Positions 23,364 to 38,024 of a stretch of DNA of 64,000 bases are shown one piece after another. Both the position numbers and the translations under genes were made by a program. Source of the stretch: Lanius collurio. Its lineage: Eukaryota > Chordata > Aves > Passeriformes > Laniidae. Under the pieces are notes generated by a model. It did not search any database and had not been told where the DNA came from. It saw only the letters and a list, made by a program, of their open reading frames with translations. Each line of letters opens with the position of its first letter. Position 1 is the first letter of the stretch. The stretch spans positions 3,555,199-3,619,198 of the forward strand of contig JACBWW010000003.1 in NCBI GenBank assembly GCA_020086605.1, written 5' to 3'.

Positions 23364-23915
23364 GCAAAAGATGTCTTATGGAAAAATGTATAAAGCAAGT
23401 TTCTGTAAATCCATATTCAGTTGGATCTGTTATATTAATCCTCCTAATCCTTTTTTAAATCATACCATGCTGAATACTTGATTAATCTGTGGCCAGTATC
23501 AGGTTAGAGGGCCTGTAATTGCTATGTTCTTCTGGTTGATTTTTGTAAAATATAGAAACAATACCATGTCGACTTTGGGGAACATTCCCAAATTCCTAGA
23601 AAAACAGCCTTAGTAATCTGAGGTGTTTTTTCATAAGTTCTTTTAAAAAATGCATATTTTCTAGAGTTAATGATTTGAAAATGTATAGCATTAACAGATG
23701 TTCTATGATATCCAGGTAATAAATTTTTCATCCAAAAGTGTTTCATCATCATAACACTCTCTACCTATATAATCTGGTTTTCTTCCAAAGAGAGGTTTGC
23801 CTTCTTGCATTAATTCTTGACAATTCTAGCATTTATATTTTTCCAGTATTTATTTTCTTTTTCATAATATTCTAAGTATCCCATCTAATTGGCAATTGAG
23901 TAATAGCCCAATGGG

Positions 23916-26900
23916 ACTCTACTTCAATTTGAAGAATCCTTCAGATGCAATTACTCCCATCACATTTATGTCTAGTGCCTAAGTACAAAAGAAGGACATT
24001 TCCAACCCCTGAAAGACTCCTGTGATTATGATTTTTGATATTTGAGGAAAAATGGTATTCAAAGATCAAAAATATAATTGCTGAGGAGGGGATGTGATGA
24101 AGAATCTTGCTTCTGGATTCAAACAAGGCAACATAACAAAGAAACACCTTGTCTGCCAGGAAATAACCTCAAATGCTGAAAATGGTGCTTTGACCAGAGC
24201 AAAGGAAAGCTTAATGCTGTCCTGGAATATTCTCTGTGTGTTTGTCCTAGGATTCCTGGGAGTGACTCCGGTGCCTAAACAAAGAGTCCAGAATATATAT
24301 GGAAGTCCTATGCAGGGATGTCAGATATGGCATAAAAACCATGGAAGAGCCATACACTTTTGGAGCAGTAACTGAGGACCAAGCAGGATGATGGAAATCC
24401 CCCAGAATGGGCCATGTTTAGATTATTTGCATTGCTGCCCTTTTGCCAGGCTGGGAAAGATGATTTAAATTAATGTGTCATTGGTATGCATTGATAGTGT
24501 TTTTTCTGTCTATTAGATTTGTACTTAACATCTTGAGTTCTCTTGACTCAGAAGAGCAGACAAAAATTAGAACTGAAGATACAAACTAGTGCATTTTACT
24601 AAGTACCTAGAGAACTCATGTCCCAAGCATCTTAAATATGTGAAATGTTTGAAAACTTTTCATCCTAAATACTATTTATAAAATAAGTCACTAAAATGTT
24701 AAAACACATGCTGATCAAAGACTCTCGGAAAAGAATAGTAGACTCTCATTCTTCTACTGACTCACATTTAATCTGTAATGTGGAGTAAATAATTTCATAT
24801 GTTTGCAGACCCATTGACCTACTTGCAAACTCAGACTAGTTATATTTGCCACTTGTGCAGAAGCCTTTTTGCTGCCTATGGATGAAAGAGTCTATCCATA
24901 ACAAATAGTATTTTAGTTTATAGAAAGGAATTGGAGGTAGAGAAACACTGAGTAACTTACTGAAAGTTGTAGTTAATTCTTCTAGAGGCAAAGAATTTTC
25001 TGTCAATGCATCAAGACCCTGAATCTGTAATTTTTTTAGCAAAAAATGTGTAGTATATATAAACTAAAGTGAAATTGAAAATTCAACCATGTTTAACCTC
25101 ACAACAGTCAAAAAAGTGATTTATTTTTTTGTAATATGCCTAAGATTTATGCTAATTAAAGTAAAATAATACAATGAGGATGTTAGTGCATCTTGAAAAC
25201 TAATTTCTCTTGTATTTGAACTTTTTTTGCCATGGTTATGACACACCTTCTGACGGATCTGTGACCATTAGCAAGTGCACAATGCCATATGTCCTCATGC
25301 ACATGGCTCTGATTCAAAAAAGGAAATAAGAAAAGTCTGAAGGACACACATTCTGAAATGAAACAGGCAATTCTCACAAGATGTCCGTCCATATTTTTCA
25401 CATCCAAAACCTTTGTACAGTTCAGAAACCTTCACGCTTATAGCCAGAGTTGTAAACTGAGACTTCAAGGTTTTTGAAATTTGGCCATCTTTACTTAGTA
25501 AACTTCAAGCAGAAATGTTTTAATACTGACTTCCTGTTCCATTTGGATAACAAAGACTTTTGTTATTCTTCTCACATGGCTATTTAAGCCACCTGTCCAC
25601 AAAAAAAGACATATACAGGTAGAATCTTTACAACCCTGCATATGAAATATTTTTCCTTAGAATTTAGGATTTACTTAAAAAAAGTTGTATTCTATTCCAC
25701 AAAAAACAGGATTCCTCCACTCTGTGATACTTTGGCATAAGGACTGACCTTGATCCTTAAGGTGTGCCTCAAGCAATATCTCCACTCCGTCAGGATTTTT
25801 ATGCCTCGTAGTTTTTAAGGAATATTATTGAAATAGTTCCTTTTTATTATATTTTATGCATTGAGAGAATATTAGGATACAGATGCTACCTTGTCTCTTT
25901 GAAAAGCACTCAGAACTGCAGACTTCTAAAACATACTGGCTTTCCTAGTTGCCATAGTATTTATTGAATTCGAATAACAAAGCCTGAAACCTTTAATAAC
26001 ACCAAAGAAAGAAAGAAGAGGGAAAAAAAAGAACCTCTGATAAAAGGATTTTGAGTCTGCTATAATAGTACAATTCAAACCAAATTGTTTTAATTCAAGT
26101 ATTTAGAATGCAGTAACACATTTCAAAACCATAATGTGTTTGTAGATAACCCAATTTCTTTATGCATAGAAATCTCAAAAGAGAGATGTGAGTTTGTTAC
26201 TTAGTTTTGATCATTTATTTTGTATAAGTAATGACTATAACCTAAAATACAGTGTGTTGGGTTTTTTTTTTTCAATTTCAGTAAAATATCTCTAATCCAT
26301 GTTTAGCACATGAAAAGACAGATATTTTTTTGAAACAAATGCAGAAGGGCTTGCAGTAAGTGGATTTAATATAAGTACAGTACAGTGACAGGAGAGCCTG
26401 GATCTAGAGTAGACTGAGTACTCCCCCCTCCCATCCTTGATGAAGCCTAAACAGGGCAATGGGATGACTCTGGAACAGTAGATCTGAGGATGATCCTTTC
26501 CAACAGGGGAGAACCCTGTCTCTGCTCTGTGTTCCACCATGCAGGGGCCTTCATATGGATCTCACATATTTTGAAAGGCTTACTTTTATCCCAAAGTCAA
26601 ACAGGAAAAAAGAGAACAGTAGAGTGTTTTTCTTATTTTTTCTTGGGGTAGAGATTCTTCTTCCCCACCAAAATTTTCAGATGTGCACAATAGCCCTGAA
26701 GAGGAGGTGAGTCTAGGAGAGGCCAAGAGGCACATAAAGTCAGGATGGCCTGTTAAAAAGAAAAAGATTGAGGATATGGTATAAATCCTTGGCCAGAGTA
26801 TAATTAGCAGTAGAAGACAGAAGGAAGTACATGTCTCTCTACTGGATCATGTATCCGTAAGTGAACTTTTTCCAAGGGTTAGCACAAGGCTGTGTCCGTC

Positions 26901-29900
26901 AGGGGGTCTGCCTTTGTCAAGCAGCTGGGAGCTGAGAGGAGAGGGAAAACCACCGGTCACACATTCAAAGGTAGAACAAAATTAAATAACAAAATGGTTA
27001 TCCTACCCTAAAGAAGCCTACTCTAAGGTTTTCCTAGTCCTAAAGACACCTTGGTGGTTGAATTTCTTCCAAGCACAAGTTCATAAGTGCTGTGGTAATG
27101 GATGAGTGGAATTTCTTTCCAGCTCCCCTGTGTCATGCTCAAAGTCTGACTGAATGGACTTAGCAAAGGAGAAAAAACAATGACAAGTTGAAGGAGAGGG
27201 TGGAGGGGTGGAGTTGTTTCCCTGCAGCCCAAATCTCTGATGTGCAGAAGTTATGCTGCTGTAACCATCCACCACAGAGCTCTCCAGCACAGTGGCTCTG
27301 TGGGATGCAGAGACAAAATAACAGTCTAACTCTCAAAGCACTTCTCCCAGCTTCCTCTCTACACCCTTTAGGAATGAGAAAAATTGTGCAATGAAATTCA
27401 AGGATGCATGGAATTAGAGGCTTCTGCAATTTGCCCCATGGCACCCTTTTGGCCTCTGGATCCTTATGACATGATATTTAGTGTTTGGCATAAAAAGATT
27501 TAAGGTTTGGGGGGAGTTTACTTGGACTTGTTTAACAGACATTTTTAAAGCTTCAGGCAGTAAATACAGACTCATTTGGAATGTTTATATGCCTGGAGTT
27601 TGAGAAAGAACTGTATCAACGGAAAAAAATACATTAAAAACATTATTAAAATATGCATTTACATAAAGAGCAAGTTTGTTCCTGTCTGGGTACTTGGTTG
27701 CCTGCACACGGAAAAGACCACTTTAAAGTAAACAAATGAGTATTTTAGTTAAATGATCACACTCAGAAATGTAGGAGAATAACTTGACAGCTAGGATACC
27801 CCTTGCAAACTTGCTCATAGCATTGCTCCTGGCTGCTTACTCTGACTTCTCCCACACTCTGACTGTAGTAGAAGGAAGTGTAGACTCCAGACATGACTGT
27901 TGTAAAGCTTCTCTTCTTCATTTTTTTTCTAATGACTGCAGTAAGCTGAATCACATTCTTGCGCAAATAACGGCATTATTACTCCAAGTGTAAAATATCA
28001 GAGCATAAAGAGGAAACTCCTATGAGTTTAAGCTTCTAAATGCAAACTAAAGCAACATTGCTGTACCTTCTGCAGAGAAATAAATGTCTAAGAACAAGTC
28101 TCTTGTGCTTTTCCACCTTTGTTTTGTGAGTCTGACTCACAGCTCTGAACAGTGCCAAGATGGACTTGAATCACCAGTACATGGATGAAAGGAGGGATGT
28201 TCTCTGTGAAGATGGCTTTATTAAGGAGCTTCCTCTTCTTCAAACCACCACTTCTTACTTCTGTTTGCCTTCTTGACAGATTACAAGGTAGCATAATGTT
28301 CATCTGCTGCATCTGTATGTACAACAGAGATGGTTACACAGATCTGAGTCCTACAATTGATCCTATCTGGATGGTTTGCACAGGAACAGCTACATCAATT
28401 TGTAATGTCAGGTCAATAATTATGGCAGTGTTCCAGCTCTTTGTACAGAATAAGATATCTTTATTTAATTTGTAACATGAAGAAATCATCTTTACAGTCT
28501 AAAATTTGTCCTTAGCAATCGCATATGGTAAATAGATTTATAGCTACATTTGTTATTCTACAAGTTTCAACAGAATTGTTCCTCACAATGTTTTGATTGC
28601 AATTGCTTTTATTGTGAGATTTGCACAGTTTTCTAGAGAAAATTATTAGAATGATTAAGTTATCATTCAGCTCCACCATTCAGATACATAAGAAAATTTT
28701 CCTATGAAAAAGACTATTTTTCCACAACTGAGAATCAACCAAGGGTATTCACCATCACTTGAGAAGCTTTTCCAACTGAAAGCAATGTTCTCCTATCTGA
28801 AAGGAGAGTACCCATCATCAAGATCCTCATTTTTACCCATGATGGGGGTCATCATGGAGCATCAGGGAATTCAACAACAGGCCACAGTGGAAAACTACAT
28901 CGAAGTGACATTGTGTGTGAGTACCTTGCACTGGAGCACACTCCAGCGTGGCACCACAAGGTAGACATTTTCATCCTTGTGGACAGGCCAAAACAAAACA
29001 GATCACTGTGAACATCCCATTCCCAATCCAGATTTATTGGTGAACAGATAAATGCTCTGACTTCTAATGTGTACTTTCTGCTGGAGCTACCCCTTTAGTA
29101 CTTGGTCATCAGAATGATCGCCTTCAGTCTGAATAGCTGGAAGAGGAGTTTCTGAGACATTTCTCATCTACTTCAAGCAGATCCAGACAGGTTTTGGCAC
29201 AAAATCATGGTAATAGTTTAAATAATATGTATGATTTTCCTTGAGGTAAATTGGGAAAGACTGGCGTGATTTGCTCTGACACTTGTCGATGTTAGTAACT
29301 TTCTGGTGGAAGATACAGTTTGGGATAATGCTTTCCATTCTTACAGCTGGATGTGGATGGCAAAGAGTGAAATCAAAGAGTAATTTTGTGGACATGAGTA
29401 GGAATTAAAGAGTGTCCAAAGCATGCATCTCCATACTCTGTGAAGGAGAGTGACAAAGAGGATCTCAATCTAACCCTAACAGAGCTGGCACATGCACCCA
29501 GCACAGTGACTTGTGAGCAATAACTCAAATTTGAGGCTTAGTACTTGCATAGGAACCTCTTTAAAGCTGAGAATGGAGCTAAGGAAAATGGATGCAAGCC
29601 TGTTGTACCACCACAGGACCCTACATTTCAAAACCTGTTAAAAATTCTAACAAAGTTTTGCTAAGAAAGTACATTTACACATTCAAGTGTTCTACATTTT
29701 ATATGCACACTTACTATATTTTCAAATATATCATCTGCATTTTAGAGCAAAGCAGAAAGTGAAAAGATCTTTACAGTAAAAAGACAGAACAAAAACGTGG
29801 GGTTTCTGCTTCCATCTCAGCACTACAGACATATTTATATACTTGGCTTTTTTGGGGGAGTGTTTACAAAATTTTTAAAAATTACATTAAATATATAGTG

Positions 29901-31969
29901 CAAATTTTATTTACTGACCAAAATAATATTTTAATTTAATGATATAAATGAAAGCAGAAAAACTCCACAAATAAAATATATAATTATTTGATATTAAATT
30001 AATGCATTAGATTTCCTGCTTTTCTACTATAGTCCAAGTAGAATACTGTTTTGATCACTAATAAAATACAATAACTGTTCTACTCATGAGATTAACCTGA
30101 GAAATCACTTGCTGTTATGGGCCAAGTTACTCTGTTAATCCATGCTCATGGGATTAACAGCAATTATATCCTTTGGGAAATCATGCAGCTTTCTAAATAT
30201 ATTTCTAGTTTTCTTCAGAAGTACTGGTAGGAAAACAAGAAGAGAACAGAATATAGAGAGTGATTTCCCATGGTCTTTGAAAATCAATTCATCTAATTGT
30301 ATTACATTTACATAACTCCTAGGCCTTTTGCTTAAAAAGTGGGCTTCTTTTAATCCATCTGTCATACTTTATTCTACTACAGGATAGGAATCACAACATG
30401 CTTCAGAGAGTTAATCATTAAAGTCTATGAATCACAGTTTTATGCACAAAAGGGCACAGGCACTGGCACAAAAACACATTATATTATTTTATCACACTAT
30501 CTGCTACACACTTAACCACCTTTGATCTTATCTAATAATAGATATATTGCTGAAATAGTCACCATTTAAATATATTAGGTTGTTTGACATAGGTACTACA
30601 CACAAGGAAAATCAATAATGATTATACAATCACTAGATACAATGTAAACTGCATACCGCAAATGTCTTTACAGGGTTAGATAACATCACAGAAATCCTAA
30701 TGAACGTCAATAGCCATTAGTTTTTAGAAGCAGCACTTGAACTTTTGGGATTTTTTTACAGTAACTAGTCCAGCCTTAGGTGCAAGACTTTAAAACAAAT
30801 GAAGATCAAAGGAAGAATGACAAGTAGATTTAACAAATACATCTCTGGGACTGGTCAATATTTGCTGCTCTTTTGAAAAACTAGTAAATATATATTCATC
30901 TCCTGTAGTAAGTGGAATCTCTGCTAGCAAGATTATTCAGAACCTTCAAGTGAAAGCATTATTTTCACCTTTTTTTTGTGATGATAACTGAGCTAATAAG
31001 CACCACCTGTTAACTCTCACAATTTGAAAGCAGGTCATAAGAGGTAAGGTCAGTATATGGAATTCCTTAGCAAGGCTTTGCTCTGCAACATAAAGTTCAA
31101 CCAAAAAAAAATTTCAACAGTGTTCAACCACTATTAAATGTGTTTTCTAAATCAGAATGCAGTTTGTGAATATTGCTTTCTTCATCTCAAGCCCCCCTGA
31201 AACTGACACTCTAATATTCTAGTTATGCTTTCTTAAGTTACATTCCTGTATAATTTCAGTCTGTGTCTATTTTGCAGTATTTAATATTAAACTGAAATAT
31301 GATATCTGGATTTGAAAAGTGCAAAAATTAGTCCCCCTTTTTTAATGGAAACTGCAGTGGCCATTAGAGAATTAGACAAGTTTTTGTAAGAATTTGAAAA
31401 TAAAAAGAGTTTCACATGTTTTGGATTAGCAAGAGTGTAAGGACTTTCAGCAAAAGGTGAAGCATTCACCTTTAATCAAAGATGAGAGCAATTTTATCTC
31501 TACACAAAGTCAGTTGGTAGTTCTTGGTACTTTCCACATGTAAAAGAAAGTGCTCAATATAATTAAAATGACATAAAGGTCCTGCTGTTATCCTCATCAA
31601 TTAGATATAGAAAAGATTTTGGAGATGAGCAGGCTTTGAAAATAGATGCAGGGCTGTAAAGCAATCTTGTCTCAATTAACTGCTATTTTAAACAACATTC
31701 AGAAAGCAATACAATGTTTATTTTGTATCTCCAAGTCTTTGAGTCAAAAAATTTTCAAATCTCAATTTATAAATAAACACCAAAAGAGGATAAAAAAAGT
31801 TTCTCAAAATTATAATCCACCCATTCCTGTCTTCTCACTAAATTAAAAGATTTTGGAGGTATAGAACCAACAGTTTATAACCCTTATCTTCTATCCACTC
31901 TAACATGGCTGTCAAATTTACTGTTTAAGCTTTTCTTTGTAATCACACTATTACGCACTTCATCACCTT
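23916..31969. other. Unique AT-rich non-coding sequence
   Basis: No gene, RNA gene or clear transposon is recognised over about 8 kb. Frames of 93-96 codons (24094-24375, 27160-27444, 28185-28475) and 86 codons (28704-28964) lack domains and overlap others on the opposite strand. The region near 29880-30000 is extremely AT-rich. A patch near 30960-31060 contains an E-box-like CACCTG (31005) in repeat-free sequence and may be worth a conservation check. Confidence 0.45.
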
Positions 31970-31979
31970 CCCCACCCCC

Positions 31980-32350
31980 ATCATTCGATCTAATGGTTTT
32001 AAAGGGAAAGGAAATTACTTGTCTTCACTGCCAGCACTTGACACTTTTATGGGTCATTTGTAATGAAGCTATTCTTCGGTTTTAATGGAGACCTTGATTT
32101 GGACCAGTGTGAATAATTGTCAAAAGGTGATTAATTAAATAATCACCACCACCCTGTAAAATGGATCAACATATTACATTACACTGATCCAAAAGTTATT
32201 TTATTCCTGCGTTAGACTTCAAATTCTATGCATTTAAACAAGCCTTAAACTGGGCAATATAATTTACTACACATTAATTATACATATCATGTGGCTAAAG
32301 TATGGAAAAGTGTTTTACACCTTTTTTAACTCTGAAAATATGCTGCCAAG
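31980..32350. promoter_or_regulatory. Candidate conserved non-coding element with homeobox-type sites
   Basis: The block is free of simple repeats and rich in homeodomain-core words: GGTGATTAATTAAATAATCA at 32126-32145, ATTAATTA near 32274-32281 and TAATGG near 31992 and 32082. It also has the octamer-like CTATGCATTTA at 32227-32237 and no ORF. That texture is typical of ultraconserved developmental enhancers. There is no alignment to prove it. Confidence 0.4.
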
Positions 32351-32401
32351 GCTTATGACAATGAAAGATCCTTTAAGGGAATGATATTCTCGACTGACAA
32401 T

Positions 32402-32429
<28 letters not shown>
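32402..32429 (+). repeat. (AC)14 microsatellite
   Basis: Twenty-eight bases of perfect AC dinucleotide repeat. Likely length-polymorphic. Confidence 0.95.
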
Positions 32430-32432
<3 letters not shown>

Positions 32433-35399
32433 CATATATAAAGTAAGTGTTGTCCTCTACATAAGTGTAATATTGAGAAAAATCCGTGTGTTTTAGAAAC
32501 ACATAGTTTTAGGTGAAACATATATTTAAAAAAACCCCACACAACTTCATGTTTAGTTACATCTGAACAAGAGACAAACACATGGTTAATAGCCTGTACA
32601 GGAGATTGATAGATATGTACTGTTACATTGTGAAATATTATTCTTCAGTTTAGACAGTCCTGTGCAGGTTCATGTACTGCTAACTCTTCCAAGTAATAAA
32701 CTTTGTTAGAACTATGGTTTTTCTTAAGGCTTATTGCCTTCAGTTCCCTCTAGACAGCTGAAACAGTATTAGCAATCCTATTTATAATTTGCTAATGGTC
32801 TATGTAAATGAACATCAGGATTCTGAATCCCAATTTTTGAAACTGAATAAGACAAGACAGTGTATTTATTGCTCAACCTTTTAAAAAAAATTAAGCTTTA
32901 AAGTATTTCTGTTTAAGGTATAAAGAGGGACCAAGCAAAGTGCATATATAAATAGTCATTGTGGGAAACCGGAGTGAGAGAGAATTTTTTTTGAGCACAT
33001 TTTTGCACTTGTTCCAGTGTCTACAAAATACTTCAACAGACTGACAAGAGAGTCACATTTCAGGCAAACATTAAATAGCACCAACACATTAAATGATGAT
33101 AGAAAAGGTAATAGTTCACAGAAATATGTAGGTGTCTGCTTCACACAAAAGGCAAATAGCTGTTTTGAACTGTGAAGACTATTTAAAGGTTTAGTGTACA
33201 CCTTGGATTCCTACTGCCTACATAAGTACAGAGACCTAAATCCACTGCATACTGGGACTAACTGATCAAAGCAGTAGTTAAATCTATCCATGGAAAATCT
33301 AAGTAGTCTTTGGAGGCAATTCTTTGAATGCAGATTAGTGATTTCATTGAAGTAGTCAATCAACTGCTTTTTTTCTGGTCATTAAAATGTCACTGAGTGA
33401 ACAGAGTAGATAAAAAAAAATGATGAGCAAAAAATAGTATTTCAACTTGAACAAACTTGCTATTTGTGGACTGGATCACATGAATCTGCTTCAGTCAAGA
33501 TCATTTCAGAGGTGGCTACAGGAATGAATCCCACAAAGGGACTAAGTTTAATCATCCAATCCCAGACTGTATTGATTTTGGAACTACTTGCAATGACTAT
33601 ATAAATAAGCCATTTCTTTGCAACTGTATCTGGAGTCGGTCATGAACCCAAAACCTTCACAACCTGGTCCAAAGTGAATTATGCCCTGCAGAAATAAATT
33701 AATAAAACTAACACAGCTAGGCCTTCTCTACCAACTTATTTTCACGTTTCAAGAGCTTAAAAATATAAAATCAATAATCATTTAGTCATAAGGGTAAATG
33801 AAGCGACATAACATCAAAGTATACCCTTTAGCCATTCAAGTCATTCTAGGTAATTTATCTCATCAAAAGGCACTGGTAATAATCCTTTCCACTCTGAGAC
33901 AAGCCGCCACACAGCTGCTGTATTATCCTAGAGTAAACAAGTTTGGAGAAAATATTAAAAATCAATATCTGTTTCCTTCTATCAGGCCACATGGCATCCA
34001 TCATAAATCTGCCTTTGTAAAGAGTTCTTTAGATTTAGCAGCTAGAGTGTGAAAGACAACTGAATTAACAATATAAAACTAAGGCCAGTTTAATAGGAAT
34101 TGACAGCTGGATTTCCTTAAACTTACAATATTGAGGCAACTGAACAATTTGCTAAAATTCAACAGACATGGAAAACAATCGAGTATATTAATGTGCTATT
34201 TAAAGGAAGCTTTGACTAATGTTAGACACTCTGAACAGTTAACATTAACTTCACAGAATCCATAATGGCACAAACATGAAAGACTCTTGAATTGTCATTT
34301 TTTGCATTCCTGTGGTTCTCATGCCACAAAACACAGCAATCACCTCTCCTTTGAGGGTCTGCCACACAGGCCTATTGCTGTCAGGCAGTTCTTACAAAAA
34401 GTTTTGAAAAAAGGAATCCTATTACAACATCCTGAACACAATAGTTGCAATGCTCAGTCAGATTTTGTACTAGCTGTTTAAAGCACTGCTGCATTGAAAA
34501 ACAAATCTACAAGTTCATCTCAGTCCTTTATGCACAGCTTTAATACTGATTGCGCCACCAAGAAGGCAACACCTACCTTCAAATTTCAGCACAAACTAGG
34601 GCCTCAAAGTGGAAAAGACTGCCGTAAAGACTGTCATATTTCATGTTTTATGTCCTGCCAAGGGATCTTTTCTGAACTGTTTTAGGAACAGGTTATCAGG
34701 TATCTTTTTGTAAACCTGCAGAATGGGGAGCATCATGCTGGAGAGGACTTTTAAGCACTTCTAGTTCAGTGTGTAACTGAACTGTACCAGATTCCTATTG
34801 CTGACATGTGGACTCCTCTGCTCGGTCAGCCGCTCTCATCCTCCCCTGCTGTTTTTACTTAAACAATCTTCTGTTCCTTGGGTGCATCCAGAATGTGGGA
34901 CTTCTAACCCTAGACTTCAAATATGAAAGACCCAAGAAAACCCCACCCTGTCAGTGTTCAAGGTGACATCACTGTGTGCGGCTTTTGGAGGGATTTGGAG
35001 AATTTGTCTTCAAATAGAAACATTGCGGCAAGTTTACTCGTAGTGTGGCTAATCACCATACCATGATAAAGTTTGATGCCAACTCAGTTTCAGAGTTTGA
35101 AGCCAGAGGAATCTAGGTCTCTTCTGGTTCACACATGACACAGATATTTTATTTGCTGAAGGGGCTTCAATTAGTCACTGACTGTAGTATAACTTACTTG
35201 TGACACTATATTTCAAATTTCATCAGAAACATATGCTTTTTAATCAATCCATCATTTATTCTCAGTCATCTGTATTTTCCCAAAGTAGATGCACATTTAT
35301 TTCTCTGTGTTGAAGAATGACTCAGATTTCACAACAGTACACTTCCTTATGTCTATATAGCCCCAGAGTGCAATAATTTACAGTCTTGCCAAATCTGTG
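32430..35399. other. Unique AT-rich non-coding sequence
   Basis: No gene or recognised transposon. Frames of 63-84 codons on the plus strand between 33798 and 34685 are not linked by good splice sites and have no domain. Confidence 0.45.
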
Positions 35400-35520
35400 G
35401 CCAGGAGCAGATGAATTATTTGTTGAGCTTTTTGTAGTTCTGTATTTGGCATTAGCTAATTGATAATTTCCATATTTCCAGTTCATTTACACAATATTGT
35501 AAACATCAGGTGATAGGCAA
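35400..35520. promoter_or_regulatory. Candidate conserved element with homeobox-type sites
   Basis: A repeat-free stretch carries GCATTAGCTAATTGATAATT at 35448-35467, with several overlapping TAATT/ATTA-type cores, close to a second AT-rich palindromic word near 35494. There is no ORF. It is flagged for texture only. Confidence 0.3.
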
Positions 35521-38024
35521 CACATCTTCTCTCAAGAATACTTGAGAGAAGGCATAGCATATACAAATCTTTCCAATATTAGGGAGGATAAATGAATGAA
35601 TACTTGGGGTACCGAGAGAAGGGTTCACAAGTCGAAAACTAGCAGGTGCCTGGGATTAAGGGCAGCTCTGTTTCATAAGGAATGAGGAAAGCTTCTGGGA
35701 TATATACTGGCTTGCTCCTCAGTCTCTGGCAGTGCTCCCTAGCTTCTGTTTCTTTTCTTAGGTACAGCAGATGTCATGGACAGAATGATCATCTGACTGG
35801 TTGCCCAGAGGAGCCACTGGCTGTCCTATAGCAGCTTTGATAGAACTGTGGTAAATTCTCCATTTTAAATAAGTCAAAAATTTTAATTCTTCCAAACATA
35901 AAATCCAGGAGTCCTGTGTCACATAAAGTATCCCACAATACAAACGCCAGTGGTCCTGCCCACTCTAAAATTGCCTGGCTGGCAGAAGGAGCAACTATCA
36001 CCCACCCTCTAGTCTTAGCTGCCTGGGACATGGACATGGCTTAACTTATTTGCAGGAGCCCACGGCTGGCTATCAAGTAAGCAATCATCCAGAGATATGA
36101 GACTTGGAGGGCTTCCAGCTTTCAGGATTCTCCTCTTGCTCCCAGGCTAGGTTCTCTCCTTCTCACGAAGATTCCACCTTCCCTTTGCTCGCTGATCCTG
36201 TTATTGGGTTCAGAGCACAAGTGGCTTTGTAGTGAAATTTGCTAGCATAATAAGTTTCAGCTAGTAGTTGAGCTAGAGGGCAAAGAGAGTCTTGTGATAT
36301 GATAACATTTTCCTATGAAATTGCACCTACAAGGAGAGCTGGGACAGAAGTGCAAAGCTGTGGGAGGAGGGAATAAGTTTGAAGATGCACCCAAAGAAAG
36401 CAAAAGAAAACATCAACAAACTGGTCCTCTGAAAAAGCCTGTGTAGAGATTGGCAAGATGAGTTAGATGTTTAACACAGATATAGATATGTTTCTGGGAA
36501 TAGGATCTGGGTATCAGATGACTAGAAAGGTCTACTTACTATATAGTATTCAGGTGATGTGAGGCAGTGTTTCTTATGCATTTCCAGACTCCCCTTTTCA
36601 AATTTGTATCAGTATTCTCATTCACATAAAAGGATGCAGAATGAAGGACTGATTGTGCCAGAAGAGTCATTAGATTTAAGTTATTTTCCCTTCCCGCAGA
36701 TCTTCCATGAGATAAGATGGTTACATTGAAGGTAATTATATAATATACGATCATTTAAATAATAAAGATGGTGAGACAAACATGTCGGTTATTTTCCCTT
36801 AAAAACTATAATCATTATGTGTAGCTATATTTTTCAATGCTATAGGCAAAGAAGTTAAGTTTTTATTAAAGCAGAGTTTTATAATTACTCTGCCTATTTT
36901 ATTTTCTCCAACTAAAGTTATTATTGATGTTATCATTCGTATGAACTTAATGTTAGACAAATAAAGGTAATTATTTCTGTAAGTGTTGTCAGTATTAAAC
37001 AATTTATTAAGTCAAGTAGAAAGATTAGGCAAAGTTTCTTATAAAATACAACAGCTGAAATAATACTTTTTAGTATTTTTAAATATTTAGACATAGTTAA
37101 TAACATTATTAACTCACCTGGTCACAGTAGATAACAGTTAAAAATGATTCCAGTGGCTTGCTCCAGAGGGCCTAAAGTCTTGGCTTAATATAGAAACTTA
37201 TGAATGACTAGTCAAACTTCAAATGACTACTTTAAAAAACCCAACATACTCCTTGCTTTTGGAGCTAAGTTCAAGTGGTGGGGACAGAGGCTGCAATATT
37301 TGGCAGAAAATAAAGATCTTTCTCCAAAAGAATAAGTCATCTACTGTAAAGGGATAACAACTACCCCACCTCATTTATAGCTGAGAACCTTTGACATTTG
37401 CTTCATGTTGTTTGATATGGATTGAAGTACAAGTACTGACTTCACCTGGACCTCAGGAAGTGAAGACACAGTTTGATAGGTGATTGATACACACACTACA
37501 GACTCTTATACATGAGGGAGGTGGCAGATGACTTAACCAGAACTTCCCATAATCCTGCATAAAATTGCTACGGACAGATGATCAAATTCTCAGAAAGGAA
37601 AAGCACTACTACTTAACAAGGAACTGGAGATGAATTAACAATACTTTGTGGCCCAATGGCCCAAAAATGAAAAGGCTGCCAATGGGATGAAGATTTGTTA
37701 GCACACAACTTTAATTTCACCACTGAGGATGGATAACTCTGCTGCAATTTGTCATTTATAGGCATGATGTCTATTCCTGACACAATCACACTGTGCTCTC
37801 TCTGTGGCCAGTAGTGGAAAACAGGTGTCTCCAGATAAACTAAGATAAACATTTAAAATAGGACAGCTGAACTGCCTTTAAGAAGCACTTCTCTCCATTG
37901 ATGTAATAGCAGTCTAAAGAAAAGAGCTCAAATGTTGATGAAAAATTTTAATTGTCTATAACTTCATCAGAATCTCATCATGGGGAACTGATATTCAGCC
38001 TAGAGATCAGCTATATGTCTTTGC

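Larger units (their letters stand above)
22850..23915 (-). mobile_element. Ancient CR1/L3-like LINE, interrupted
   Basis: Two parts match the inverted ORF2 pattern of CR1-clade LINEs. Part one, 22905-23005, has TTCAAAAAAACTTCTGTAGG followed by a TCAGACAT...ACCCATGTGCCCAATAAT series. Part two, 23488-23915, has GGCCTGTAATTGCTATGTTC, TTTTCATAAGTTCTTTTAAA and GTGTTTCATCATCATAACAC blocks in the expected order. In the family pattern these parts lie about 60 bases apart, whereas here about 480 bases separate them, including a TG/T-rich tract. The copy is heavily diverged and inactive. It is called from pattern memory, and the ends may be off by tens of bases. Confidence 0.6.
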
